From: Clostridia bacterium | GTDB lineage: Bacteria > Bacillota_A > Clostridia > Christensenellales > Aristaeellaceae | NCBI GenBank assembly: GCA_017525805.1 | Contig: JAFXSH010000113.1 | Coordinates: forward strand, 143,637 to 207,636 | Direction: 5' to 3' | DNA: 64,000 nucleotides | In this document: positions 34,414 to 44,110 of the stretch, in pieces | Layout: each line of letters starts with the position of its first letter | Position numbering within the stretch: the stretch's first letter is position 1 | Position numbers and translations under genes: made by a program | The notes under the pieces: generated by a model | Databases searched by the model: none | Seen by the model: the letters and a program-made list of their open reading frames with translations, nothing else | Told to the model about the DNA's origin: nothing

Positions 34414-36438
34414 CTAATTCATACCTATATTCGCAATCTTGAGCATTTCCCCCCGCAGGTAATCGCAAAGCCGTTCCTTTTCCTCGTTGGCCGGGGCGTC
34501 CGGATCGTAGCGGGTGGGCGTGCCGAAGGTGATCACGCGCTTGCGCTTATCGGCGTACAGGGGCACGAACAGGGGGCATTTGCCCGTTTTGTTGTAATAC
34601 AGTTGCCCGATCATGGTAAAGCCGGTGAAAAACTCGCTCACGCCCTCCCGGGCGTATTTATGATCAGCGGAGGTTTCGGAGTTTTCCGGAAAAATCAGGA
34701 TATTGTCCCCCGTCTGCATGGCCGTGACGGTTTCCCGGAAGGTCTGCATCAGCTTGCGGGGATTATCGTGGTACACCGGGATGCTGTCCAGGGATTGCAT
34801 GATCCACGCCACGAAAGGCGCGCCCAGCTTTCGCATGATCCAGTCCAAGATTTTCCGCCAGGGGCCTTTCACTTTCTGGAACGCGCCGCTCATGGAGCGG
34901 TCGGCGATGATGTCCTCGTCCATCATTTCATAGGTCACCCAGGTGCGGAAGGAAAAAGGAATATACAGCGTGGCCACCACCGGACCGTAAATTTCCCCGT
35001 GGTTGCACACGAACACGCAGGGAACGTCGTCGTCCAGCTTCACCTTTTCCAGGCCCCTGACCCGATGATAGCACAGGGGCCACAGGGTCCAGATCACGGC
35101 CTTGATACCGTAGCGCTTGCGGCTTTTTTTCACCGCCACCGCTTCCAGCTGATCGCGGAGGGGGGCGTTTTCCCTGCCCTCCCGCCGCAATGCCGTGTAC
35201 CGGCGCAGCTTGATCAGATGCTGCCGCGTGAGGGGGAAGCGCAGGGTGAACAGGACGGCCGCGCCCAGGAGAAACAGGGCGGGTACGGTGAACAGGGGGC
35301 TATAGGAACGGAAAACCGCGCCCCAATCGTCCGGGAAACCGGCGGTGAAAATACCAGTCAGGATCAGCGCCGCCAGAGCCGCCATCTGCCCGAAGAAGGC
35401 CCCGCATTCAAATCTTACACGCTGGGCCAGCTCCGCCGCCCCGCCGGGCTCACGGTCCACAACGAAAGCCGCCACCCGGCCCATGTCCCCCATCAGCCCG
35501 GCAACAATACGCGCACAGACCGTGGCGCCCACGGCGCACAGGGCCAGGGAAAAGCAGGCGGCCATTGGCGCGTTCAGGAACCGGATAAACAGGATTAAAC
35601 CCAGCAGCCACACAGCCAACCCGGTCTTCATCAGGAAATAGGGATCGCTCTGCTGATTGAGACACCGGCGCAGCACGACGTCCGTCAAGGCGCTGGCTGC
35701 CCAGGTGCACAGCAGGGCAATGCCCATGCCCAGGATCGGGACGTCCGCGGTAAAAGCGATGCAGGCATAGGCCGTCACCTGGGTGACCTGCTGGGCGGCG
35801 GCCACCGCCAGCATCATTTTCTGAAACACACGGCAGGCGCGGGCACCGTCCAAAGCGGCAATCTCCTGCTTATCCTGATCGGAAAGGGAGCGCGTCCCCT
35901 TCCCCGTGAGCGCCGGAGAAAAGATTTCCAAAAGACCGCTGAGAACGCAGCCCGCCGCCAGCGCCCACACCACGCCCAGAACCGCGTAGCGCACGAGCAG
36001 CAGGATCAGCAGCAAAACCAGCCCATGAATCCCTAAAACGCACACGGTTTTTTGCCATGTGCCGGAAGCGCGCTCCAGCGCGTACCGGGTCAGCCACGGT
36101 CGAAGCAGCATACACAGCACAATGCCGCCCAGCCGCCAGAAAACGGGATTGCTCAAAGCGATGGGGCAAACCGCGATCAGCGTTATTAAAACCAGGGTCA
36201 GCGCGATCAAAAGCGCCGCGCACACCCGGCGCACGAACCGGGAAAGAACACCCTCCCGGCCAGAGCGGCGGAGAGAGCCAAACATAAAAACGCACTGGCC
36301 CAGCAGATAGAAAGCGCCGCCCAAGACGGGCGCATACAGCATCATCTTGGACGCCATCATGCAGAAAAGAAAGGAATACAGGGTGCCGATGGTCGTCAGG
36401 CCGCGCACGGCGCTGTTCTCTTGTTTCTCTTGCCGCAA
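34414..36438 (-). CDS. Polytopic membrane protein fused to a PlsC-type acyltransferase
   Basis: 674 residues from the TTG at 36438 (GAGGAGG 8 bases upstream). The first 400 residues form about ten to twelve membrane helices in MFS-like fashion. The C-terminal domain (about 440-670) is a lysophospholipid acyltransferase: motif I reads CNHGEIYGP where NHx4D is usual, so the Asp is replaced by Gly; FPENSETS is in the position of the FPEGTRS motif. The fused architecture suggests transport and acylation of a lipid or lipid-linked sugar, by inference. Monocistronic with own promoter. Confidence 0.8.
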   Translation of the reverse strand: MRQEKQENSAVRGLTTIGTLYSFLFCMMASKMMLYAPVLGGAFYLLGQCVFMFGSLRRSGREGVLSRFVRRVCAALLIALTLVLITLIAVCPIALSNPVFWRLGGIVLCMLLRPWLTRYALERASGTWQKTVCVLGIHGLVLLLILLLVRYAVLGVVWALAAGCVLSGLLEIFSPALTGKGTRSLSDQDKQEIAALDGARACRVFQKMMLAVAAAQQVTQVTAYACIAFTADVPILGMGIALLCTWAASALTDVVLRRCLNQQSDPYFLMKTGLAVWLLGLILFIRFLNAPMAACFSLALCAVGATVCARIVAGLMGDMGRVAAFVVDREPGGAAELAQRVRFECGAFFGQMAALAALILTGIFTAGFPDDWGAVFRSYSPLFTVPALFLLGAAVLFTLRFPLTRQHLIKLRRYTALRREGRENAPLRDQLEAVAVKKSRKRYGIKAVIWTLWPLCYHRVRGLEKVKLDDDVPCVFVCNHGEIYGPVVATLYIPFSFRTWVTYEMMDEDIIADRSMSGAFQKVKGPWRKILDWIMRKLGAPFVAWIMQSLDSIPVYHDNPRKLMQTFRETVTAMQTGDNILIFPENSETSADHKYAREGVSEFFTGFTMIGQLYYNKTGKCPLFVPLYADKRKRVITFGTPTRYDPDAPANEEKERLCDYLRGEMLKIANIGMN

Positions 36439-36467
36439 AATCGCAGCCTCCTCTCCGTATACATCTT

Positions 36468-36496
36468 ATTGTACCGCGAAAGCCCCAAAACCGCAA
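36468..36496 (-). promoter_or_regulatory. Predicted promoter for the membrane-acyltransferase fusion
   Basis: Minus strand TTGCGG (36496-36491), 17 bp, TACAAT (36473-36468). Confidence 0.6.
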
Positions 36497-36498
36497 GA

Positions 36499-36530
36499 GA
36501 AAAACGCCGCGCGAATCAAGGCGCGGCGCT
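36499..36530 (-). terminator. Terminator after the clostripain-like gene
   Basis: Minus strand CGCCGCGC (36528-36521), 8-nt loop, GCGCGGCG (36512-36505), then TTTT plus CTC. It overlaps by a few bases the upstream edge of the next promoter. Confidence 0.75.
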
Positions 36531-36550
36531 GTTTTTACAAAGTATTCGGT

Positions 36551-39496
36551 TTACTTTCCGATCACCGGCGTCCAATACGCCTGCTGATATATATCGGTGA
36601 TCCGGTAGGTGACCAGGGCTTTGCTCTTGTCGGGCAGGTATACGTTGCTGACCTTCAGTTCCCCGTCCACGGTGACGGACTTGCCGAAAGCGTAGCTGGC
36701 GGTGTAATTCTGATTATAATCGTAGAGGTCCGCCAGGAACACGATTTCCGCGCCCTGTTCCAGTTCGTCCAGGGCCTTGGCCACGGTTTCCGTTTCGTCG
36801 GTGTATACGGCGCGGGCACCGGCCACATAGCCGTCCTCATGCTCGTTATCGAACACCAGCAGCAGGTCCATGCGCACGCCGTTCACCAGGGCGGGTACCC
36901 GGCCCGTAATGATCCAGCCGCCGTTATCCAGGTATTGGCTGGTTTCGTGGTAGTAGGGCACGACCTGGCCGTTGATTGCCAGCCAGGTGCCGTCCATATC
37001 GGCGACGAGGCGGCCCAGCTCATCAAAGAAGAACAGGTTATCCAAGCCCAAGTCCACATAGCCCGCACCGTTATCGTAGAACACGTTCTGGTCCACGCCG
37101 GTGACCAGCGCCCACTGTTCGGGCGTCAGGTCCAGCGCCCAGTTTTCGCCGTTCTTTGCGAAAACCAGCTGATCAGCGTCTAAGATATGGGCGGTCAGGT
37201 ATTCGGTAAGATCCTTGCCTTTCAGAGACGCGCCGGACAGGAAGCCGGTGTTGTCCGCGCTGAGCCCCGCCACCCGGTTATAGCCTCCGCCCAAGAAGGC
37301 GGAAAGCAGATCGCTGATCATATCGTCGGAGGAAGAAGACGGCGAACTGCTATAGGAAGAACCGAACAGGGACCCCATCAGACTGCCGCCGCTGGCAACA
37401 GCCTGGCCGCTGGCCTCCACCCCGGCAAAGTCCCGGATGGCCTGGGAATAGCTGTCGTCCATGCCGATGGCGGCGTAGGTGCTCACAGCTTTATCCACGT
37501 TGGACACCTTGTTGTAGGGGAAATAGATGGACAGGCCGTGGGCGTTGGAGATGTTGCCGATGCGGTTGTACTTCACCGCTTCCTTGAGGACCTTGGCAAG
37601 GGCCTGGCTTTCCGTGGTGTTCAGGTGGGCGCACAGGTCGGTCAGGTCCACCTGGTCGATGCGGCTGGAGGTGGCAAATTCCCGGCAGCCGTTGCGGGCG
37701 GCGGAAACGGTCTGATACTCCTTGTTGGCGATCATGGCGGAAACGGACTTGGAGAAGGCCGTCAGCTTATCGGGCACGGTGTGCGAAAGTTCCGCCAGGT
37801 CTACCACGGAAAGGGTGGTCTGCTGGCCCCGGCAGGAGGAAGCGCACTTGCTCACGAAATCGTCGCAAATTTTCTGGCCGATTTCCAGGGTGTCCATGGA
37901 GGTATTCTTGCCCCATGCGGTGAGCCAGTCGGTGTAATACCAGCCGATGCCCGGCTCGGTTTCCTCGGAGGCGATCAGGTAATCGGCGTGCTTGCTGCAC
38001 ATGAGGGCGTTTTCCACCGTTGCCATCAGGCAGGCGTCAAAGCCGATGAAATCGAACTTCACCCCGCCGTTTTCAAAAGCGGTGTTCAGCCCCGCCAAAG
38101 TCATGGAGCCGGAGCGGGTGTTCTTTTCGTCGTAGCCGTAGCCGCTGACGGAGCCGGAGCCGTGGTCCCACAGGATCAGGGCGTAGCGGTTGGCCTTGAA
38201 GTTTTTGGCGCAGTACTGGATGAAGGAACTCAAGGTGGATGGGGTGGTCATGGAAGCCGTGCCCGCGTTATCGTTCAGGCAGGTCATTTTGCCGTTGTCG
38301 ATCTGCCAGATCTGATTCACCTTGGAGGATACTTTATCGTTGCGCCAATTGGTGCTGCCGCCGGTAAATACGATCAGCTTGATCTTGCTGCCCAGGGTGG
38401 CGTTGAGCATTTCCTGCAAATCCTTGGTGCCCATGCCGCTGCGGCTTTCCAGGTCCGCCCCGCACATGTACACCATGATGGTCACCTTGTCCTTGCCGTT
38501 TCCGGCGATGGTGGTATATTTATCCCGGCTGCCGGACGCCACATTGCGGTTCAGCACCCCGGAAACTACGGTGGAAAGGGCGGTATTCAGGGTGGAGGCG
38601 CCGGAAGAAGACGTGCTGCCGTACCCCGTCTGGCCGCTGTACCAGCTTCCGCCCAAGAGGGAAGAAAGCAGATCGGAGGAAGAACTGCTCGTCTGGGTTT
38701 GAGTGGAGGAAGAACCCATCAGCCCAGAGAGGATGGAGGACATGGTGCCGCTGCTGCTTTGGCCTCCCGTCAGGCCGCCCAGCAGGGAAGAAAGGGTATC
38801 GTCGCTGCTGCTCTGCGTGCCCGTCAGGCCGGACAGCAGGGAAGAAGTGCTTTGGGTATTATTGGATGTGTTGCTGGAGCCGCCGCCGAACAGGCCGGAC
38901 AGACCGCCGCCGCCCCCCAGCAGCAGCACCGCCACCACCGCGATGATGATCAGCAGCGGGCTTCTGCCCCCGCCGGCCCGCTGGGTGCTCTGTGTGCCGC
39001 TGGCGCGCTGGGCATTCTGGGGCGTACCGCCGCCGGACACAGGAGGCCGCTGGGAAGAAGCCGGACGGCTGGAGGATTGCTGGGGCCGGGATTGCTGGGC
39101 AGAAGAAGGCCGCTGCTGCCGCGCCGATTGCTGGGGCCGCGTCTGCTGCCCGAAGGGGTTTTGCTGGGTGCGGCCCGCGCCAAAGGGATTGGAGGCCGCG
39201 CCGCTGGGCCGGGTCTGCTGGGGCTGCCCGCCGCCCACAGGCGCGCTGTGGGTGTTCATGCTGCCGCCCGCCTGGCCGGACACGTTTTTAGGCCGTGCCA
39301 TGGGCCCGTTTGAGGCATTGGTTTGCCCGGCGGCGCGCTGATTCCCCGCGCCCGCCTGCTGATCCTTCCTGTCCTGATACCCGTTCTGATCCCCCACCGG
39401 GCCGTCCGTCCGGGCCGGGCCGTGGGTTTGCATGGCGCTGTCATCCGCCGTGCCGGTCACATTTTTTTTACGATTCAAAGGGCCGTTTCCCTGCAT
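36551..39496 (-). CDS. Clostripain-family (C11) cysteine peptidase with low-complexity N-terminus
   Basis: 981 residues. Residues 1-175 are Gln/Arg/Pro/Ser-rich, cytosolic; a membrane helix lies at about 178-196; residues 197-330 repeat SSLLSGL/GGL-type units; the C11 catalytic domain spans about 335-680 with His445 (LWDHGSG) and Cys489 (FDACLMA), and a beta-rich region follows to the end. No signal peptide, so a type II orientation is expected. Clostripains cut after Arg/Lys and often self-process. Substrate unknown. Confidence 0.88.
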   Translation of the reverse strand: MQGNGPLNRKKNVTGTADDSAMQTHGPARTDGPVGDQNGYQDRKDQQAGAGNQRAAGQTNASNGPMARPKNVSGQAGGSMNTHSAPVGGGQPQQTRPSGAASNPFGAGRTQQNPFGQQTRPQQSARQQRPSSAQQSRPQQSSSRPASSQRPPVSGGGTPQNAQRASGTQSTQRAGGGRSPLLIIIAVVAVLLLGGGGGLSGLFGGGSSNTSNNTQSTSSLLSGLTGTQSSSDDTLSSLLGGLTGGQSSSGTMSSILSGLMGSSSTQTQTSSSSSDLLSSLLGGSWYSGQTGYGSTSSSGASTLNTALSTVVSGVLNRNVASGSRDKYTTIAGNGKDKVTIMVYMCGADLESRSGMGTKDLQEMLNATLGSKIKLIVFTGGSTNWRNDKVSSKVNQIWQIDNGKMTCLNDNAGTASMTTPSTLSSFIQYCAKNFKANRYALILWDHGSGSVSGYGYDEKNTRSGSMTLAGLNTAFENGGVKFDFIGFDACLMATVENALMCSKHADYLIASEETEPGIGWYYTDWLTAWGKNTSMDTLEIGQKICDDFVSKCASSCRGQQTTLSVVDLAELSHTVPDKLTAFSKSVSAMIANKEYQTVSAARNGCREFATSSRIDQVDLTDLCAHLNTTESQALAKVLKEAVKYNRIGNISNAHGLSIYFPYNKVSNVDKAVSTYAAIGMDDSYSQAIRDFAGVEASGQAVASGGSLMGSLFGSSYSSSPSSSSDDMISDLLSAFLGGGYNRVAGLSADNTGFLSGASLKGKDLTEYLTAHILDADQLVFAKNGENWALDLTPEQWALVTGVDQNVFYDNGAGYVDLGLDNLFFFDELGRLVADMDGTWLAINGQVVPYYHETSQYLDNGGWIITGRVPALVNGVRMDLLLVFDNEHEDGYVAGARAVYTDETETVAKALDELEQGAEIVFLADLYDYNQNYTASYAFGKSVTVDGELKVSNVYLPDKSKALVTYRITDIYQQAYWTPVIGK

Positions 39497-39556
39497 ATTG
39501 ATCCCTTCCTTTTATTTATCTCGTTCCGCGCGAAAAGCGGAAATGCTTCTGTTGTC

Positions 39557-39585
39557 ATTATAGCACGGTTTGCCCTGTTCGTCAA
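39557..39585 (-). promoter_or_regulatory. Predicted promoter for the clostripain-like gene
   Basis: Minus strand TTGACG (39585-39580), 17 bp, TATAAT (39562-39557); diverges from csoR. Confidence 0.7.
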
Positions 39586-39612
39586 AAATAAAAAAGAGAA
39601 AGAAATGTACGC

Positions 39613-39641
39613 TTGACATATACCGCCTAGGGGTATATAAT
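39613..39641 (+). promoter_or_regulatory. Perfect consensus promoter of csoR-copA
   Basis: TTGACA (39613-39618), 17 bp, TATAAT (39636-39641). The spacer contains an operator, so CsoR would block RNA polymerase directly. Confidence 0.9.
39619..39637 (+). promoter_or_regulatory. CsoR operator 1, inside the promoter spacer
   Basis: TATACCGCCTAGGGGTATA, a near-perfect 19-bp inverted repeat lying between the -35 and -10 boxes. Confidence 0.75.
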
Positions 39642-39644
39642 CAA

Positions 39645-39663
39645 TATACCCCGACGGGGTATA
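39645..39663 (+). promoter_or_regulatory. CsoR operator 2, downstream of the -10 box
   Basis: TATACCCCGACGGGGTATA, a perfect palindrome around a central A. Its centre is 26 bp from operator 1 and over the predicted start of transcription. Matches the G/C-tract-flanked-by-TA type known for CsoR. Confidence 0.8.
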
Positions 39664-39684
39664 GATATCGGAGGAATGGGCATC

Positions 39685-39993
39685 ATGAATCAGGAAGAAA
39701 CGGTTTGTCCCTGCCATAAAACCAGGGAAAGGACGGAAGAAGAATACACCTGCCTGATCCATCGGCTGAACCGCATCGAAGGCCAGGTGCGGGGCATCCG
39801 GGGCATGGTGGAAAAGAACGCTTACTGCACGGATATTTTGGTGCAGGTAGCGGCGGTGAACGCTGCCCTGGCGGCCTTTAACCGGGAGCTGCTGGGCCAG
39901 CACATCAAAACCTGCGTGAAGCGGGATATTTTAGCGGGGAAAGACGAGACCATCGACGAGCTTTTGGCGACATTGCAGAAATTGATGAAGTAG
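39685..39993 (+). CDS. csoR: Copper-sensing repressor CsoR
   Basis: 102 residues, all-helical CsoR/RcnR family. The Cu(I) ligand set is present as Cys48, His73 and Cys77 (NAYC, HIKTC), which distinguishes CsoR from formaldehyde or nickel sensors. I start at ATG 39685, 10 bases after GGAGG; the ATG at 39676 overlaps the ribosome site. It should bind both palindromes upstream and release them when copper is bound. copA follows 10 bp later. Confidence 0.93.
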   Translation: MNQEETVCPCHKTRERTEEEYTCLIHRLNRIEGQVRGIRGMVEKNAYCTDILVQVAAVNAALAAFNRELLGQHIKTCVKRDILAGKDETIDELLATLQKLMK

Positions 39994-40003
39994 GGAACAT
40001 GAT

Positions 40004-42502
40004 ATGAAACAGTATACCGTAACGGGCATGAGCTGCGCGGCGTGCAGCGCCCGGGTGGAAAAGGCGGTCAGTCAGGTGCCGGGGGTGCAGAGCTGCGCGG
40101 TGAGCCTGCTCACCAACAGCATGGGCGTGGAGGGCACGGCCAGCGAAAGCGACATCATCCGCGCCGTAGAAGAAGCGGGCTATGGAGCCCGGAGCAAGGA
40201 TGCCCCCTCCCTCGCCGCACCTGCTGCCATCCAAGAAGACGCCTTGGCCGACCATGAAACGCCCAAACTGAAAAAACGCTTATTTACTTCCTTGGGCTTT
40301 TTGATCGTGCTCATGTACATTTCCATGGGGCATATGATGTGGAACTGGCCCCTGCCCGGTTTTTTAGCGGATAATCACGTAGGCATGGGGCTGGCGCAGA
40401 TGATTTTGGCCGCCATCGTGATGCTGATCAACCAAAAATTCTTTGTCGGCGGCTTCAAAAGCCTGTGGCACAAGGCACCCAATATGGACACCTTGGTGGC
40501 CCTCGGCTCGGCGGCCAGCTTCTGCTGGAGCGTGTACGTGCTCTTCGCCATGACCGTGGCCCAGACCCGTGGCGACGCGGTGGCGGTCATGGGATACATG
40601 CACGATTTTTACTTTGAATCCGCCGCCATGATTTTGACCCTGATCACCGTTGGCAAAATGCTGGAAGCCCGTTCCAAGGGCAAAACCACCGACGCCCTGA
40701 AAAGCCTGATGAAGCTGGCCCCGCAAACGGCCACCCTTCTTCGGAACGGACAGGAAGTGACTGTGCCCATTGATCAGGTGCAGCCCGGCGATATTTTCAC
40801 CGTACGGCCTGGGGAAAGCATCCCGGTGGACGGCGTCGTGGTGTCCGGCGGCAGCGCGGTGAACGAAGCGGCCCTGACGGGTGAAAGCATCCCCGTGGAC
40901 AAAAGCGAGGGCGACAGCGTATCCGCCGCTACGGTAAACCAGTCCGGCTACCTGCAATGCCGGGCCACCCGCGTGGGCCAGGATACCACCCTTTCCCAAA
41001 TCATCAAAATGGTCAGCGACGCGGCGGCCACCAAGGCCCCCATCGCCAAGGTAGCGGACAGGGTGTCCGGCGTGTTCGTGCCGGTGGTCATTTCCATCGC
41101 GGTCATTACCACCGTGATTTGGCTGCTGCTGGGCCAGCCCTTCGGCTACGCTCTGGCAAGGGGCATTTCGGTGCTGGTGATTTCCTGCCCCTGCGCCCTG
41201 GGCTTGGCCACGCCGGTGGCGATCATGGTAGGCAACGGGTTGGGCGCGCGGCACGGCGTCCTGTTCAAAACCGCCGTTTCTTTGGAGGAAGCGGGCAAAA
41301 CCCAAATCGTTGCCCTGGATAAGACCGGCACCATTACCAAAGGCGAACCCCAGGTGACGGACGTGCTGCCATTTGACGGCGTTTCTGAAAGTGATCTGCT
41401 TTCCGCCGCCTTTGCTCTGGAACGGAAAAGCGAACATCCCCTGGCCCGCGCCGTCGTGGCCTACGGGGAAAGCAAGGGCCTGACCAGTCCGGAAATCGAA
41501 GCCTTTACCGCTCTGCCGGGCAACGGTTTATCGGGCACGCTGAATGGCGAAGCGCTGCTGGGCGGCAGTCAAACATTCATCGCGTCCAAAGTCAGCTTGT
41601 CCGACGATTTGACGAAAAAAGCGAACCGCCTGGCGGAGGAAGGAAAAACGCCCCTGTTTTTCGCTCGAAACGATCAGGCGCTTGGCATCATCGCCGTAGC
41701 GGACACCATGAAGGAGGACAGCCCGGAAGCCATCCGCCAGCTGCAAAATATGGGCATCCGCGTGGTCATGCTCACCGGCGACAATCAGCGCACCGCCCAG
41801 GCCGTAGGAAAACAGGCGGGGGTGGACGAAGTGATCGCGGGCGTGCTGCCGGAGGGCAAAGAACAGGCGATCAAAAACCTCAAAAAAAAGGGCAAAGTAA
41901 CCATGGTGGGCGACGGCATCAACGACGCCCCGGCCCTCACCCGGGCGGACATGGGCATCGCCGTCGGGGCAGGCGCGGATATCGCCATCGACGCGGCGGA
42001 CGTGGTGCTGATGAACAGCCATTTGACCGATGTGGCCGCCGCTATCCGGCTGAGCCGCGCCACTTTGCGCAACATCCATGAAAACCTGTTCTGGGCTTTC
42101 ATCTACAATATCATCGGCATCCCCCTGGCGGCGGGAGCATTCATTTCCCTGTTCGGCTGGACCATGAACCCCATGTTCGGGGCGGCGGCCATGAGCCTGT
42201 CCAGCTTCTGCGTGGTATCCAACGCGCTGCGGCTCAATTTCTTTGATCTGTACAGCGCGAAGCGGGATAAAAAAATCAAAATCAAGGAGAGAAAAACCAT
42301 GGAAAAGACCTTAAAAGTCGAAGGCATGATGTGCATGCATTGCTCCGGCCGGGTGCAGAAGGCCCTGGAAGCCATTGACGGCGTGGCGAGCGCCAACGTG
42401 AGCCACGAAACCGGCACCGCTGTGGTGACCCTGACCCAGAACGTAGCCGACGAGGTGCTCAAAAAGGCTGTTACTGACGCGGGCTACCAGGTTGTAGGCT
42501 GA
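40004..42502 (+). CDS. copA: Cu(+)-translocating P-type ATPase CopA with C-terminal CopZ-like domain
   Basis: 832 residues. N-terminal HMA domain (Cys11-x-x-Cys14), eight membrane helices, CPC metal site at 395-397, phosphorylation Asp439 (DKTGT), His478-Pro (SEHPLA) and GDGINDAP at 636-643; late helices carry the YN and MxxSS copper-site pattern, so P1B-1, exporting Cu(+). Unusually, the frame continues through [11 protein letters not shown] into a second HMA domain (766-832, CMHC), which elsewhere is the separate chaperone CopZ. See the embedded start at 42299 and the A7 tract at 42269-42275. Confidence 0.93.
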   Translation: MKQYTVTGMSCAACSARVEKAVSQVPGVQSCAVSLLTNSMGVEGTASESDIIRAVEEAGYGARSKDAPSLAAPAAIQEDALADHETPKLKKRLFTSLGFLIVLMYISMGHMMWNWPLPGFLADNHVGMGLAQMILAAIVMLINQKFFVGGFKSLWHKAPNMDTLVALGSAASFCWSVYVLFAMTVAQTRGDAVAVMGYMHDFYFESAAMILTLITVGKMLEARSKGKTTDALKSLMKLAPQTATLLRNGQEVTVPIDQVQPGDIFTVRPGESIPVDGVVVSGGSAVNEAALTGESIPVDKSEGDSVSAATVNQSGYLQCRATRVGQDTTLSQIIKMVSDAAATKAPIAKVADRVSGVFVPVVISIAVITTVIWLLLGQPFGYALARGISVLVISCPCALGLATPVAIMVGNGLGARHGVLFKTAVSLEEAGKTQIVALDKTGTITKGEPQVTDVLPFDGVSESDLLSAAFALERKSEHPLARAVVAYGESKGLTSPEIEAFTALPGNGLSGTLNGEALLGGSQTFIASKVSLSDDLTKKANRLAEEGKTPLFFARNDQALGIIAVADTMKEDSPEAIRQLQNMGIRVVMLTGDNQRTAQAVGKQAGVDEVIAGVLPEGKEQAIKNLKKKGKVTMVGDGINDAPALTRADMGIAVGAGADIAIDAADVVLMNSHLTDVAAAIRLSRATLRNIHENLFWAFIYNIIGIPLAAGAFISLFGWTMNPMFGAAAMSLSSFCVVSNALRLNFFDLYSAKRDKKIKIKERKTMEKTLKVEGMMCMHCSGRVQKALEAIDGVASANVSHETGTAVVTLTQNVADEVLKKAVTDAGYQVVG
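42299..42502 (+). CDS. copZ: CopZ-like copper chaperone, embedded in frame at the end of copA
   Basis: From ATG 42299 an in-frame product of 67 residues has the HMA fold ([19 protein letters not shown], two Cys in the CxxC). A near-ideal AAGGAG (42284-42289) lies 9 bases upstream, inside copA. Thus free CopZ could be made by internal initiation while full-length CopA carries the same domain. The internal start is inference from the ribosome site; the domain itself is certain. Confidence 0.65.
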   Translation: MEKTLKVEGMMCMHCSGRVQKALEAIDGVASANVSHETGTAVVTLTQNVADEVLKKAVTDAGYQVVG

Positions 42503-42510
42503 CTGTTCTC

Positions 42511-42546
42511 TTCCCCTGTCCTTTTCCGAGGGCAGGGGAAGTTTTT
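42511..42546 (+). terminator. Terminator after copA
   Basis: TTCCCCTGTCC (42511-42521) pairs with GGGCAGGGGAA (42530-42540), then GTTTTT. Confidence 0.85.
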
Positions 42547-42557
42547 GTAAATATCGC

Positions 42558-42586
42558 TTGTCCGCGGCGGCGTAAAGCGGTATAAT
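42558..42586 (+). promoter_or_regulatory. Predicted promoter for pepC
   Basis: TTGTCC (42558-42563), 17 bp, TATAAT (42581-42586). Confidence 0.7.
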
Positions 42587-42632
42587 AAAGCATGCCATAT
42601 ATCCACCGCGAAAGAAAGAAGGATGATTCATC

Positions 42633-43967
42633 ATGCAGAAAACGCCCATCACCCAGGAACAGTTAAAAGCCTGGTCGGACCATTACAACGCTTCGGAAGC
42701 CCGTCAGATCGCCACCTTGGCCCTGTCCAAGGCCGCCGTGGCTGACGCCGCTTATTCCCCCGCCGCCGCCTTTGCCATGCGGCAGAAATTCTCCATCGAA
42801 ATTCCCACCCTGCCGGTGACCAACCAGAAGCACAGCGGCCGGTGCTGGCTGTTCGCCGCCGCTAACGTGCTGCGGGAGCGCATCGCCCAGCGCCTGAACC
42901 TGGAAAGCTTTGAGCTTTCCCAAAGCTACCTGGCTTTCTGGGATAAATTCGAGCGCGCCAACTACTTCCTGGAATGCATGCTGGAAACGGCTTCCCTGCC
43001 CACGGACGACCGCACCGTATCCTTCATTCTCCAAACCGGCGTGCATGACGGCGGCCAGTGGGATATGTTCGCCAATATCGTGCGCAAATACGGCTTGGTG
43101 CCCAAGGACGTGTACGACGAAACCTTCCAGGCCTCTAACACTGGCAGCATGAACCATATCCTGAACCGTAACCTGAAAATTTGCGCGTCCAAGCTGCGGA
43201 AAATGGTGGCCGCCGGAGCCAAAGAAGCGGAAATTCAGGCGGAAAAGGCCGCCATGCTGGATAAGATTTACGGCTTCCTGTGCTCCTGCTACACCGAGCC
43301 GCCCAAGGCCTTCGATTTTTCCTACGTAGACAAGGATAAAAAGTATCATATCGAAAAAGGCTTCACGCCCCAAAGCTTCTTTGAAAAGTACATAGGGTCC
43401 CTGCTGGACGATATCGTCAGCGTGATCAACGCTCCCACCAAGGATAAGCCTTGGCACAAGACCTTCACCATCAAGATGCTTGGCAACGTGGTGGGCGGAA
43501 ACATGGTGAAGCACCTGAACATCACCATGGACGAAATGAAGAGTGCCATCATCCGCCAGCTCCAGGCGGGCAAGGTGGTCTGGTTCGGCAGCGACGTGGG
43601 CAAGTTCGGCGATCGGGACAACGGCATCTGGGATGATCAGAGCTATAATGTGGAACTGCTCACAGGACTGGACCTTTTCATTTCCAAGGAAGACAGCCTG
43701 GACTACGGCTTCGCCGCCATGAACCACGCTATGGTGATCACCGGCGTGGAACTGGCGGACGGCAAACCCACCCGCTGGAAGATCGAAAACAGCTGGGGCG
43801 ACGAACACGGGGCCAAAGGCTACTACATCTGCTCGGACACCTGGTTCGACGATTATGTGTTCCAGGCCGCCATTGAAAAGGAATACTTGGGCGAGCTGGC
43901 GGAATACGCCAGGCAGGAGCCCATCGTCCTGGAGCCCTGGGATCCCATGGGCACGCTGGCGGAATAA
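42633..43967 (+). CDS. pepC: Aminopeptidase C / bleomycin hydrolase (peptidase C1B)
   Basis: 444 residues, usual length. Catalytic Cys71 in QKHSGRCWLF, His365 in MNHAMVITGV, Asn386 in ENSWG. Self-compartmentalising hexameric cytosolic peptidase that removes N-terminal residues from peptides. Its C-terminus (PMGTLAE) is longer than the classical plug, where the last residues enter the active site. Ribosome site AAGGATG. Monocistronic or weakly linked to the downstream HAD gene across repeat copy B. Confidence 0.95.
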   Translation: MQKTPITQEQLKAWSDHYNASEARQIATLALSKAAVADAAYSPAAAFAMRQKFSIEIPTLPVTNQKHSGRCWLFAAANVLRERIAQRLNLESFELSQSYLAFWDKFERANYFLECMLETASLPTDDRTVSFILQTGVHDGGQWDMFANIVRKYGLVPKDVYDETFQASNTGSMNHILNRNLKICASKLRKMVAAGAKEAEIQAEKAAMLDKIYGFLCSCYTEPPKAFDFSYVDKDKKYHIEKGFTPQSFFEKYIGSLLDDIVSVINAPTKDKPWHKTFTIKMLGNVVGGNMVKHLNITMDEMKSAIIRQLQAGKVVWFGSDVGKFGDRDNGIWDDQSYNVELLTGLDLFISKEDSLDYGFAAMNHAMVITGVELADGKPTRWKIENSWGDEHGAKGYYICSDTWFDDYVFQAAIEKEYLGELAEYARQEPIVLEPWDPMGTLAE

Positions 43968-43977
43968 GCAATAAATC

Positions 43978-44079
43978 AGTGTGGAGAGTGGAGTGTGGAG
44001 TTAAATTTGGTGTACGCTTTTACTTCCACTGAATTGATGGAACGAAGGCAAAAACCAATAAAGCTCCACACTCTACACT
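43978..44079 (+). repeat. Interspersed inverted-repeat element, copy B (102 bp)
   Basis: Left end AGTGTGGAGAGTGGAGTGTG; right end reverse complement AGTGTAGAGTGTGGAGCT. The core shares short stretches with copy A (ttttactt) and with copy C (gaacgaa...aaac). Between pepC and the HAD gene. Confidence 0.65.
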
Positions 44080-44110
44080 TGTATGAGTCACCAGAAAGGA
44101 GGCCAACGCC

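Noticed and set aside
38640..38880. Repeated Ser/Leu codons looking like direct repeats or CRISPR
   Set aside because: They are imperfect in-frame protein repeats of the clostripain gene; no regular spacers.
37187..39313. Plus-strand 708-codon frame over the clostripain gene
   Set aside because: Long antisense frame from high GC; no ribosome site or family motifs.
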